DNA of 7,264 nt, from assembly GCA_025966175.1 (NCBI GenBank), contig JAOPVN010000613.1, positions 1-7,264 of the forward strand, written 5' to 3'. The notes under the pieces are model-generated. The model saw only the letters and a list, made by a program, of their open reading frames with translations. It had not been told where the DNA came from and did no database searches. The DNA is from Modestobacter sp. (lineage in GTDB: Bacteria; Actinomycetota; Actinomycetes; Mycobacteriales; Geodermatophilaceae). Made by a program: the position numbers and the translations under genes. Below, piece after piece: positions 1 through 5,547 of the stretch. Position 1 is the first letter of the stretch; every line of letters starts with the position of its first letter.

Positions 1-1322
1 AGCAGGCCCGGGTGCTCGCCGACCTGCTCACCGGCACCGACCCGGAGGCGGAGTACCACGGCTCCCGGACGGCGACGAAGCTCAAGGTCGCCGGGGTCGA
101 CGTGGCCACCATGGGGCTCAACCGGCCCGAGCGGGACACCGACGAGTTCCTGGTCATCTCCGAGCCGCGGCGCGGGGTGCACCTGTCCGTCGTCGTCCGG
201 GACGACAAGCTGATCGGCGCGACGCTGCTCGGCGACACCCGGAAGGTCGCCTTCCTCACCCAGGCGTTCGACCGCGGCACCCCGCTCCCGCAGGAGCGGA
301 TCAAGCTGCTGGTCGACCTCTCCGACGGCGCCGAGGACGTCGGGGTCGCCGAGCTGCCCGGGGACTCCCAGGTCTGCAACTGCAACGGGGTCAGCAAGCA
401 GACGATCGTCGACACCGTGCAGGACGGCGCCACCAGCCTCGGCGCCTGCATGGACCGGACCCGGGCCGGCAAGGGCTGCGGGTCGTGCACGAGCCTGGTC
501 AAGCAGATCGTGGAGTGGGCGGCCGACGGCGACGTGACCGAGGACGAGTCGGCCGGCTGGTACGTGCCGGGCATCCCGCTGGCCAAGCCCGAGCTGATGA
601 ACGCGATCCGCGAGCGGGGCCTGCGCAGCGTCTCCGCGGTCTTCGCCGCGCTGGCCCCGGGGGGTGCCGAGGACGCCACGTCCAAGATGGGCCTGACCTC
701 GCTGCTGCGGATGATCTGGGGCGCCGAGTACGAGCAGGAGAACGACGCGAAGTTCATCAACGACCGGGTGCACGCCAACATCCAGCGCGACGGCACGTTC
801 TCCGTCGTCCCGCAGATGAAGGGCGGGGTGACCACGCCGGCGCAGCTGCGGAAGATCGCCGAGGTCGCCGAGAAGTACCAGGTCCCGATGGTGAAGATCA
901 CCGGCGGCCAGCGGATCGACCTGCTCGGGGTCCGCAAGGAGGACCTGCCGGCGATGTGGAGCGACCTGGGCATGCCCTCGGGCTACGCCTACGGCAAGAG
1001 CTTCCGCACCGTGAAGACCTGCGTGGGCACCGAATTCTGCCGGTTCGGGCTCGGCGACTCGACCCAGCTGGGCATCGACCTGGAGACCCGGTTCCAGGGC
1101 ATCGAGAGCCCGGCGAAGATGAAACTCGCCGTCGTCGGCTGCCCGCGCAACTGCGCCGAGGCCTACGTCAAGGACGTCGGCGTCGTCGCGGTCGGCAACG
1201 GCATGTGGGAGGTCTACGTCGGCGGCGCCGCGGGGGCCACCGTGCGCAAGGGCGACCTGCTGGCCACTGTCGACTCCCCGGAGGCGGTGATCGAGCTGAC
1301 CGGCCGCTTTCTGCAGTACTAA
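1..1322 (+). CDS. nirB: NADH-dependent nitrite reductase large subunit NirB, 5'-partial, ended early by an in-frame TAA
   Basis: Cytoplasmic siroheme enzyme subunit that, with NirD, reduces nitrite to ammonium using NAD(P)H. The frame is open to the window's left edge, so the FAD/NAD-binding N-terminus lies upstream and the GTG at 12 is not a real start. Numbering residues from that GTG: about 1-85 is the end of the reductase module. A BFD-type [2Fe-2S] domain follows with C122-x-C124 and C156-xx-C159. The nitrite/sulfite reductase ferredoxin-like half-domain spans about 255-325. The siroheme/[4Fe-4S] ligands are C337-x5-C343 and C377-x3-C381 (GCPRNC). All catalytic ligands are present. The frame stops at TAA 1320-1322 after FLQY, where the family normally continues (FLQYYRE-like). 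About 80 conserved residues are therefore cut off and are listed separately. nirD follows. Family identity is very secure; whether this allele is functional is unknown. Confidence 0.95.
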   Translation, partial: QARVLADLLTGTDPEAEYHGSRTATKLKVAGVDVATMGLNRPERDTDEFLVISEPRRGVHLSVVVRDDKLIGATLLGDTRKVAFLTQAFDRGTPLPQERIKLLVDLSDGAEDVGVAELPGDSQVCNCNGVSKQTIVDTVQDGATSLGACMDRTRAGKGCGSCTSLVKQIVEWAADGDVTEDESAGWYVPGIPLAKPELMNAIRERGLRSVSAVFAALAPGGAEDATSKMGLTSLLRMIWGAEYEQENDAKFINDRVHANIQRDGTFSVVPQMKGGVTTPAQLRKIAEVAEKYQVPMVKITGGQRIDLLGVRKEDLPAMWSDLGMPSGYAYGKSFRTVKTCVGTEFCRFGLGDSTQLGIDLETRFQGIESPAKMKLAVVGCPRNCAEAYVKDVGVVAVGNGMWEVYVGGAAGATVRKGDLLATVDSPEAVIELTGRFLQY

Positions 1323-1565
1323 CGGGAGAACGCCAACTGGCTCGAGCGCACCTACGACTTCGTGCCGCGGGTCGGGCTGGAGAAGATCAAGGCGGTGCTG
1401 CTGGAGGACAGTGAGGGCATCGTGCTGCACCTGGACGAGGGCATGCAGCGCTCGATCGACGCCTACACCGACCCCTGGGGTCAGGACGGGAAGTCCCCGG
1501 CCACTCCGGGCCAGTTCCGCACCGCGCTGCCGCTGGTCGACCTGCCGAAGGTCCCGGTCCGATGA
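1323..1565 (+). pseudogene. nirB: C-terminal remnant of nirB behind the nonsense codon (same frame)
   Basis: These 80 codons plus TGA continue exactly the reading frame of the preceding nirB segment. Translation gives RENANWLERTYDFVPRVGLE and onward through a DPW motif to a tail ending in KVPVR, which is what a NirB C-terminus looks like. No base is inserted or lost: only the codon at 1320-1322 (TAA where a Tyr codon such as TAC is expected) separates the two parts. The TGA at 1563-1565 overlaps the nirD ATG (ATGA, 1562-1565), the normal coupled nirB-nirD junction. A GTG at 1362 could in principle restart translation, but nothing resembling a good ribosome site precedes it. The simplest reading is a single-base nonsense change or a base-call error in an otherwise intact gene. 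The C-terminal segment packs against the siroheme domain in this family, so its loss would probably matter (inference). Confidence 0.85.
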
Positions 1566-1891
1566 GCCTGACCGACACCACCGCGAGGACGACGTCCCAC
1601 GTCGTGGGCCGGGTGGAGGACGTGCCGCCGGGGGAGGGCCGGGCGTTCGTCGCCGGCGACGTCCAGGTCGCGGTGTTCCGGCTGCGCGACGGGTCGCTGC
1701 ACGCCACCCAGGCCGCCTGCCCGCACGCCGGCGGCCCGCTCGCCGACGGGCAGACCGACGGCAACGTGCTGGTCTGCCCGCTGCACCTGTACGCCTACCG
1801 GTGGTCCGACGGAGCCTCGACCAGCGGCGCGGCCCCGATCCGGGTCTTCTCGGTCCGCGACCAGGACGGCGACCTCGTCGTCGAAGTCTGA
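1562..1891 (+). CDS. nirD: Nitrite reductase small subunit NirD, Rieske-type
   Basis: Small subunit of the assimilatory nitrite reductase, 109 residues, cytoplasmic partner of NirB. The central part is a Rieske [2Fe-2S] fold with a complete ligand set: C53-P-H55 (AACPHAGGPL) and C72-P-L-H75 (VCPLHLYAY). This is notable because some NirD proteins, including that of E. coli, keep the fold but lack the cluster ligands (established knowledge). Length is typical for the family. The ATG at 1562 is chosen because it overlaps the nirB TGA as ATGA, implying translational coupling; a weak GAAGG lies at 1547-1551, ten bases upstream. Since the nirB frame stops 240 bases early, coupling could be lost and NirD output reduced. 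The alternative of a ring-hydroxylating ferredoxin component is unlikely given the nirB neighbour. Confidence 0.95.
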   Translation: MSLTDTTARTTSHVVGRVEDVPPGEGRAFVAGDVQVAVFRLRDGSLHATQAACPHAGGPLADGQTDGNVLVCPLHLYAYRWSDGASTSGAAPIRVFSVRDQDGDLVVEV

Positions 1892-1911
1892 CCCCGCCGG
1901 AGCTGGCCTCA

Positions 1912-1973
1912 CGTCGAGTGACATCCCAGCGTGGATCCCGTGACGCTGTTGCACGCTGCGGTGTCACTCGATG
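1912..1973. terminator. Long imperfect hairpin between convergent nirD and lipoprotein genes
   Basis: Bases 1912-1933 pair with 1952-1973: 22 paired positions with one C-C mismatch (1926/1959) and two G-T wobbles, around an 18-base loop. The outer arms contain CGAGTGACA (1915-1923) and its exact complement TGTCACTCG (1962-1970). It starts 20 bases after the nirD stop and ends 11 bases before the lipoprotein stop on the other strand, the classic place for a bidirectional terminator. There is no T-tract on either side, which is common for actinobacterial terminators. A repeat-element palindrome is the main alternative. Confidence 0.7.
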
Positions 1974-1983
1974 CGTCAGGCAG

Positions 1984-2388
1984 TCACGGAGCGGGGATGG
2001 TCACCGTCGCCTCCAGCGGCCCGCCGCATTCCTCGGACCCGCCCACGCGCGCCCACTCCAGCTCGGCGTCCACCTTGGCCAGCTCCGCGCCGTCGGCGGC
2101 GCGCACCGTGACGACGGCGGAGGCCTCGTCGCCGACCCAGTCGAAGAGGGCTGCGCCCTCCGCCAGCACGGCCGTTCGGGTACTGGCTGCATCCCCGCCG
2201 TCCATCGACGGGACGCCGCACGGCTCGTCGCACTCGATCGTGACGCTGTGCGCGTGGTCGGCAGGCCAGTCCGGGGCCAGCTCGACGACGAGGCTGCTGG
2301 AGTACCCGATCGCCGGGCAGGCGTACGTCGAGGGCCCGTCGCATCCGGCGAGCAGGAGCGCGAGCAGCGTGAGCGGAACGGCCCTCAC
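1984..2388 (-). CDS. Small cysteine-containing lipoprotein of unknown function
   Basis: Predicted 134-residue exported lipoprotein. The N-terminus is MRAVPLTLLALLLAGC: one Arg, a Leu-rich hydrophobic stretch and a lipobox (L-A-G-C) with the lipidated Cys at 16. Four further cysteines at 24, 53, 57 and 121 could form two disulfides outside the membrane. The mature part is acidic and has the look of a small beta domain; no catalytic motif is seen and I do not recognise a named family. The GTG at 2388 is chosen because it gives a signal peptide at once; the ATG at 2395 is in another frame. The ribosome site is weak, but the GTG overlaps the stop of an upstream small ORF by four bases (GTGA), suggesting coupled translation. 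It is the last gene of the sigma-factor unit, so it may be a target or an envelope partner of that system (inference). Confidence 0.8.
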   Translation of the reverse strand: MRAVPLTLLALLLAGCDGPSTYACPAIGYSSSLVVELAPDWPADHAHSVTIECDEPCGVPSMDGGDAASTRTAVLAEGAALFDWVGDEASAVVTVRAADGAELAKVDAELEWARVGGSEECGGPLEATVTIPAP

Positions 2389-2516
2389 GACGCATGCTCG
2401 CGCGGGAGCGGGCGGGGCCGGAGGCGCGGCGGCCGGCGGCTCACCGCGTTCCCGCGGGAACGCGCCTCCTCGGCCAGCTGCCGGGCAGCGATCACCGAGG
2501 CGGGCTCGGCAGTCAC
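2385..2516 (-). CDS. Candidate 43-residue small ORF between the membrane protein and lipoprotein genes
   Basis: A GTG at 2516-2514 opens a frame of 43 codons ending at TGA 2387-2385. The peptide begins MTAEPASVIAARQLAEEA, which would form a short amphipathic helix, and ends in an Arg/Pro-rich tail (RRPPRLRPRPLPREHAS). Support: GGGGA at 2526-2522 stands five bases upstream, the same spacing as for the two upstream genes. The start follows the preceding stop with a one-base gap. The stop overlaps the lipoprotein GTG as GTGA. The frame therefore bridges the only gap in the operon exactly. Against it: it is short, has no recognised family, and open frames arise easily in such G+C-rich DNA. It contains the 20-bp palindrome listed separately. 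It could be a true small protein, a coupling leader for the lipoprotein, or chance. Confidence 0.4.
   Translation of the reverse strand: MTAEPASVIAARQLAEEARSRGNAVSRRPPRLRPRPLPREHAS
2445..2464. repeat. Perfect 20-bp palindrome
   Basis: CGCGTTCCCGCGGGAACGCG reads identically on both strands, centred between 2454 and 2455; flanking bases 2444 and 2465 do not pair. In minus-strand RNA it would form an 8-bp stem with a CGCG tetraloop about 56 bases before the lipoprotein start. It could be a protein-binding site or an RNA element that tunes the lipoprotein relative to the genes before it. It falls within the candidate small ORF. Confidence 0.45.
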
Positions 2517-2517
2517 G

Positions 2518-3963
2518 TCAGTCCCCGCTCGAGGGGGTGGCGGTGAGGCGCTCCATCCCGTCGACGCCCATCACGTCGGTGCGGCCGACCGTCGTGCCGT
2601 CCGCGGCGAGGAACTCCGTGCCGGCCACGTCCTCGGGCGCGGTCAGCACGGCGATGCCGTCGGCCAGGGGGTGCTCCTCGAGCAGCTCGCCCGAGCCGTC
2701 TGTGAGCCGGACCGAGGTGGCGCGTGGGGGGCCGATCAGGACGAGCGTGCTGAGCGAGCCCGTGCTACCGCTGGGGTCCGGACCGGCACACCGGACGGCG
2801 AACACCTGCCGGGCCAGTGGGGGGTCGGCCGGCCGGAGGTCGGCCCCGCACCAGGAGCTCGGCCCGTTCGACGACTCGCGGCTGTACAGCGCCTCCAGGT
2901 AGCTGGCACCCGAGGGCAGGGTGGCGCTCATCAGCCGCAGCTGGGCGGGCTGCCCGCCGGAGGCCGGGAGGTCACCGGCCCAGACCACACCGAACCCGAT
3001 CTGCCCGGGGGTGAGGCCGGTGATGGTGAGCACGTGGTCGGCGCCTCCGGTCAGCAACTGGTCGGCCGCCCAGGTCGCGGACTCCCCGAGCCAGGTGACG
3101 GACGGCGCGGACGACGAGGACCCGTCCGCGCGGTACTGGTCGGGCATCCGGGTGACCAGCTCGGCGCCGTCCCGGATGACCCGGTAGCGCAGCGCCTCGT
3201 CGTAGGTCCCGGCCGCCGGGCTCAGCGCCAGCACCGCCACGCCCTCGGGGGCGTCCACCGGCGCAAAGTCGCGGCTGACCGACGCGTCGGCCGCGACCTC
3301 CGGTCGCCGGGACAGCAGGACGTCGTCCCCGGGCGCGGCGACCACCACGAGCGCACCGGTCGAGGCGCCGTACAGGGCCACCGGCTCGGCCGGGTCGATC
3401 CCGCCCAGCAGGCTCGTCGGCTGCAGCTGGTCCCCGGCGGCGCCGGGCGGCCCGGTGAACCAGGCCGCAGCGAGGCCGGTGCCCTCGGCGGAGGGCTCGG
3501 GTTGGATCGTGTCCTGCCCGACCACCAGCGCCCACCGGCCGCCCGCGACGTCGCCGGCGAAGACCACGTGCCGGCTGTCCAGCGGGGGCTCGCTCGCCGC
3601 CGTGGGGGCGTCCACGTCGTCGGCCGTCGTCCAGCTGAGCTGCCGCACCGTCTCGACGAACGCCGCGTCGCCGGCGAGCGAGCCGCGGGTCGAGGACGTC
3701 AGGGCGTCCGCGGCGGCCGTCGTCGACTCGGCCGCTCCCGTGGCGGCCGTACCGGTGGCGGTGGCCGGCTCGGCGCCGGGCCCATCGAGGAGCAGCGGCA
3801 TCGTGACGACGACGGCCGCCACCGCGGCGGCCACGGCGGTGAGCCCGATGGTCTGCCGCCGCTGGGCCCGGTGCCGGGTGACCACGGCGTGTGCCAGGTC
3901 CTCCCGGGGCGGCGGAGCGGCGCGCTCGGCCAGCCGGGTCAGTCGGTGCTGGAGCTCGTCCAT
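2518..3963 (-). CDS. Single-pass membrane protein with large exported domain; putative anti-sigma/sensor partner
   Basis: A 481-residue protein. Residues 1-38 are a cytoplasmic, charged, helical segment (LQHRLTRLAERAAPPPREDLAH, then an Arg-rich stretch). About 39-59 is one transmembrane helix. About 60-90 is an Ala/Thr/Ser-rich linker. Residues 91-481 form an exported domain with only two cysteines, C372 and C392, which could be disulfide-bonded. The ATG at 3963-3961 shares one base with the sigma-factor stop (TGATG) and is preceded by GAGAGGGG five bases upstream. That coupling and the topology suggest an anti-sigma factor or membrane regulator of the sigma factor. However, no zinc-binding HxxxCxxC anti-sigma motif is present and the cytoplasmic part is very short, so the role is inference. 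The exported domain is unrecognised; repeated short Gly/Val/Trp-containing segments suggest a beta-rich fold. Confidence 0.85.
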   Translation of the reverse strand: MDELQHRLTRLAERAAPPPREDLAHAVVTRHRAQRRQTIGLTAVAAAVAAVVVTMPLLLDGPGAEPATATGTAATGAAESTTAAADALTSSTRGSLAGDAAFVETVRQLSWTTADDVDAPTAASEPPLDSRHVVFAGDVAGGRWALVVGQDTIQPEPSAEGTGLAAAWFTGPPGAAGDQLQPTSLLGGIDPAEPVALYGASTGALVVVAAPGDDVLLSRRPEVAADASVSRDFAPVDAPEGVAVLALSPAAGTYDEALRYRVIRDGAELVTRMPDQYRADGSSSSAPSVTWLGESATWAADQLLTGGADHVLTITGLTPGQIGFGVVWAGDLPASGGQPAQLRLMSATLPSGASYLEALYSRESSNGPSSWCGADLRPADPPLARQVFAVRCAGPDPSGSTGSLSTLVLIGPPRATSVRLTDGSGELLEEHPLADGIAVLTAPEDVAGTEFLAADGTTVGRTDVMGVDGMERLTATPSSGD

Positions 3964-4460
3964 CAGGACCCCTCTCCGGTCGTGAGGACCGGTGCCGACA
4001 GCAGCGCGCGCAGCCGGGCCAGTCCGCGGGTGGTCTGGGTGTTCACCGTGCTGGGGGAGCAGCCCATGGCCACGGCGGCCTGCTGCTCGGAGAGATCGGC
4101 GTAGAACCGAAGGACGACGGCGGTGCGCATCCGCGGCGGCAGCGAGCGGAGCGCGGCCCGCAGCTCCTCGTCGTCATCCGGCACCACCGTGGGGTCCGCA
4201 CAGTCGGGGAGGGTCTCCACGACCTGCTCGGTGGTCGACAGCCGCCGTCGCCAACTGATGTGCGTGGTCACCAGCACCCGCCGGACGTAGGCGGTGGGTT
4301 CCCCGCGGCCGGTGATCCGGTCCCAGTGCCGGTAGGTCTTCAGCAGCGCTGTCTGCACCAGGTCCTCCGCATGTCCGCGGTCGCCGGCGAGCAGGACCGC
4401 CAGGCGCAACAGGGCAGGTTGCTCCCGGGACACGAAGTCCTCGAAGCCTGCCGCGTGCAC
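3963..4460 (-). CDS. SigE-family ECF RNA polymerase sigma factor
   Basis: A 165-residue group 4 (ECF) sigma factor, typical in length for the actinobacterial SigE-like family. Residues about 6-72 form sigma region 2, with the core-binding stretch GDRGHAEDLVQTALLKTYRHW (27-47) and Arg/Trp-rich residues 60-73 in the promoter-melting part. Region 4 is about 98-155: LRSLPPRMRTAVVLRFYADL, then a helix-turn-helix at about 122-145 (SEQQAAVAMGCSPSTVN) and a basic RGLARLR end. The GTG at 4460-4458 is chosen for its strong ribosome site GAGAGGGG (4473-4466), five bases away. That site is identical in sequence and spacing to the next gene's. It heads a unit with a membrane protein (one-base overlap), a small ORF and a lipoprotein, so control by an envelope signal is likely. 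The family call is firm; the regulon is not known. Confidence 0.95.
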   Translation of the reverse strand: MHAAGFEDFVSREQPALLRLAVLLAGDRGHAEDLVQTALLKTYRHWDRITGRGEPTAYVRRVLVTTHISWRRRLSTTEQVVETLPDCADPTVVPDDDEELRAALRSLPPRMRTAVVLRFYADLSEQQAAVAMGCSPSTVNTQTTRGLARLRALLSAPVLTTGEGS

Positions 4461-4521
4461 GCCGTCCCCTCTCGCCGTCCCTCACCTCTTACACGCGGTG
4501 CGGCGTACAGCGGACCCACAG

Positions 4522-4544
4522 CCGTGATCACGATCTCGTCACGG
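4522..4544. promoter_or_regulatory. Inverted-repeat candidate operator upstream of the sigma factor
   Basis: CCGTGA (4522-4527) and its complement TCACGG (4539-4544) flank 11 bases; a second, tight palindrome CGTGATCACG (4523-4532) overlaps the left arm. The element is centred about 73 bases upstream of the sigma-factor start, inside the only space that can hold its promoter. The half-site GTGA/TCAC is common to many regulators, but the 11-base spacing is not that of Crp/FNR sites (6). I cannot assign clear -35 and -10 boxes. Confidence 0.25.
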
Positions 4545-4549
4545 TCCGG

Positions 4550-4600
4550 CCCTCCCGCAGGCGCCCGACGCGAGCTTGCGAGCGGTGGGGGGCGGGAGGG
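4550..4600 (-). terminator. Possible terminator hairpin after the unknown 264-residue gene
   Basis: CCCTCCCGC (4550-4558) and GCGGGAGGG (4592-4600) are exact 9-base complements around a 33-base loop. In minus-strand transcription this stands seven bases beyond the stop of the upstream gene and before the sigma-factor promoter region. The loop is long and there is no T-tract, so the call is tentative. Confidence 0.35.
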
Positions 4601-4607
4601 TCCTTCC

Positions 4608-5402
4608 TCAGGAGGGCGGGAGCTCCAGGTCGGCGAGGGCGGCCTGGACGTCGTCCTCGCGGACGAAGTCCAGCGCCAGCAGCCGGTGCAGGAGCACCCC
4701 GCGGCGGGTCAGCCGCAGGTCGGCGGGGCGCAGCCTGGGCCGGACGGCGCCGGGGCGGGAGACGACGGGCGGCGGGTCCAGCAGCCCGGCGCCCTGCAGG
4801 TCGGTGACGTCCTCCCGGGCGCCCCATGCCTGCCATCCCGGAGGCTCGTCCTCCAGGGAGCCCATCGGCAGCGGCGAGCGGTCGCGCCGGCCGACGGCGG
4901 CCAGGAACACCAGCTGCCGCCAGCTGCAGGACTCGGCCAGCTGCAGCGCCCGCGAGGCCAGCGCGACGTCGATGTCGGGGGAGACGACGACCTCGGCCAC
5001 CAGGTAGCCCAGATGCCGCACCCGCCGCTCCTCGGTGGTCTGCCGGGCAGCCTGGACGACGTCCTCGACCAGCCGCTCGGCCGCCGAGCGGGCGGCGGTG
5101 CTCACGCTGAAGAAGCCGTCGCTGCGGACGGCGCGTCCCTGGTGGGAACGGGTCACCGACAGCTCGGCGACGAAGGCGAGGACGGCGCCGGCGCGGGCGC
5201 GTTCCCAGGTGAGCGGGAGTTCGGCGGCGGAGGTGGCGGCGTCGCGCAGACAGGCGGCGAGCCGCTCGTCCAGCCGCAGGGGGCTCGACCCGGGCTCGAA
5301 GAGCAGGCCGGCGACCGCGCGGCTCATCGACCCGGCGACCAGCTCCCCGGTCTCCACCAGGTCCCGGCCGGGCGCGCGCTCATCGCCGATGGAGTCCCTC
5401 AC
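4608..5402 (-). CDS. Conserved-looking hypothetical protein, mostly helical
   Basis: About 264 residues from the GTG at 5402 (VRDSIGDERAPGRDLVE). The open frame extends further upstream only to a TTG at 5486, through a less protein-like stretch; an ATG at 5327 is another possible start. No ribosome site is convincing, so the start is uncertain. No signal peptide or transmembrane helix is seen, so it is probably cytoplasmic. The middle is helical with Ala/Glu/Arg-rich amphipathic segments: a part beginning DGFFSVSTAARSAAERLVED, then ERRVRHLGYLVAEVVVSPDI and a segment containing SWRQLVFLAAVGR. A possible winged-helix-like C-terminus contains LRLTRRGVLLHRLLAL. From memory, the HLGYLVAE and WRQLVFL pattern resembles uncharacterised bacterial proteins, but I cannot name a family. 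It is transcribed divergently from narK. Confidence 0.75.
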   Translation of the reverse strand: MRDSIGDERAPGRDLVETGELVAGSMSRAVAGLLFEPGSSPLRLDERLAACLRDAATSAAELPLTWERARAGAVLAFVAELSVTRSHQGRAVRSDGFFSVSTAARSAAERLVEDVVQAARQTTEERRVRHLGYLVAEVVVSPDIDVALASRALQLAESCSWRQLVFLAAVGRRDRSPLPMGSLEDEPPGWQAWGAREDVTDLQGAGLLDPPPVVSRPGAVRPRLRPADLRLTRRGVLLHRLLALDFVREDDVQAALADLELPPS

Positions 5403-5476
5403 GCGGTGATCATGGCGCGCGGCGGGAGGGAATGCACCCGGCCACCGCCGCCCCTCACCACAGCGGGGCAGGGCAC

Positions 5477-5514
5477 GTGAGCACAACGGAACACGAGTTC
5501 ACCGCCGTGGCAAC
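5477..5514 (+). promoter_or_regulatory. GlnR-box-like array upstream of narK
   Basis: The sequence can be read as GTGAG-N6-GGAAC-N6-TCACC-N6-GCAAC, matching the 11-base periodicity of the GlnR consensus gTnAC-n6-GaAAC. Both b-type boxes (GGAAC 5488-5492 and GCAAC 5510-5514) match four of five bases and are 22 bases apart. The first a-type box matches well and the second poorly. It ends 33 bases before the narK start. GlnR control of nitrate/nitrite assimilation genes in Streptomyces and Mycobacterium is established; its action here is inference. Confidence 0.35.
5489..5500. promoter_or_regulatory. GAAC-N4-GTTC palindrome (SOS-box-like core)
   Basis: GAAC (5489-5492), ACGA, GTTC (5497-5500) is an exact match to the core of the Gram-positive LexA box. 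It lies in the divergent region between narK and the unknown gene and overlaps the GlnR-like array. Neither neighbour is an obvious DNA-damage gene, so it may be incidental. Confidence 0.2.
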
Positions 5515-5547
5515 GACGGGGGAACGCCGGCCCGGCACCGTCGCAGC

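Noticed and set aside
1320..1322. Stop-codon recoding in nirB
   Set aside because: Known in-frame insertions use UGA (selenocysteine) or UAG (pyrrolysine), not UAA, and the expected residue is an ordinary tyrosine; mutation or sequencing error is simpler.
485..1414. A 309-codon plus-strand open frame
   Set aside because: It is in another frame of nirB, is Arg-rich, and nirB's ligands and motifs fix the true frame.
1411..4104. An 897-codon plus-strand open frame
   Set aside because: It runs antiparallel to the sigma unit and across nirD; the translation is Arg/Gly/Pro-rich low-complexity, the usual shadow in G+C-rich DNA.
4524..5412. GTGATCA shared by the regions upstream of the sigma factor (4524-4530) and the unknown gene (5406-5412)
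   Set aside because: A seven-base match without conserved flanks or position is too weak to call a shared operator.
3891..5480. A 529-codon plus-strand open frame
   Set aside because: It lies opposite the sigma factor and the unknown 264-residue gene and has shadow-like composition with no domain.
5403..5486. Upstream extension of the 264-residue gene to the TTG at 5486
   Set aside because: The added residues look non-coding (MCSRALPRCGEGRRW) and would run into the candidate narK control region.
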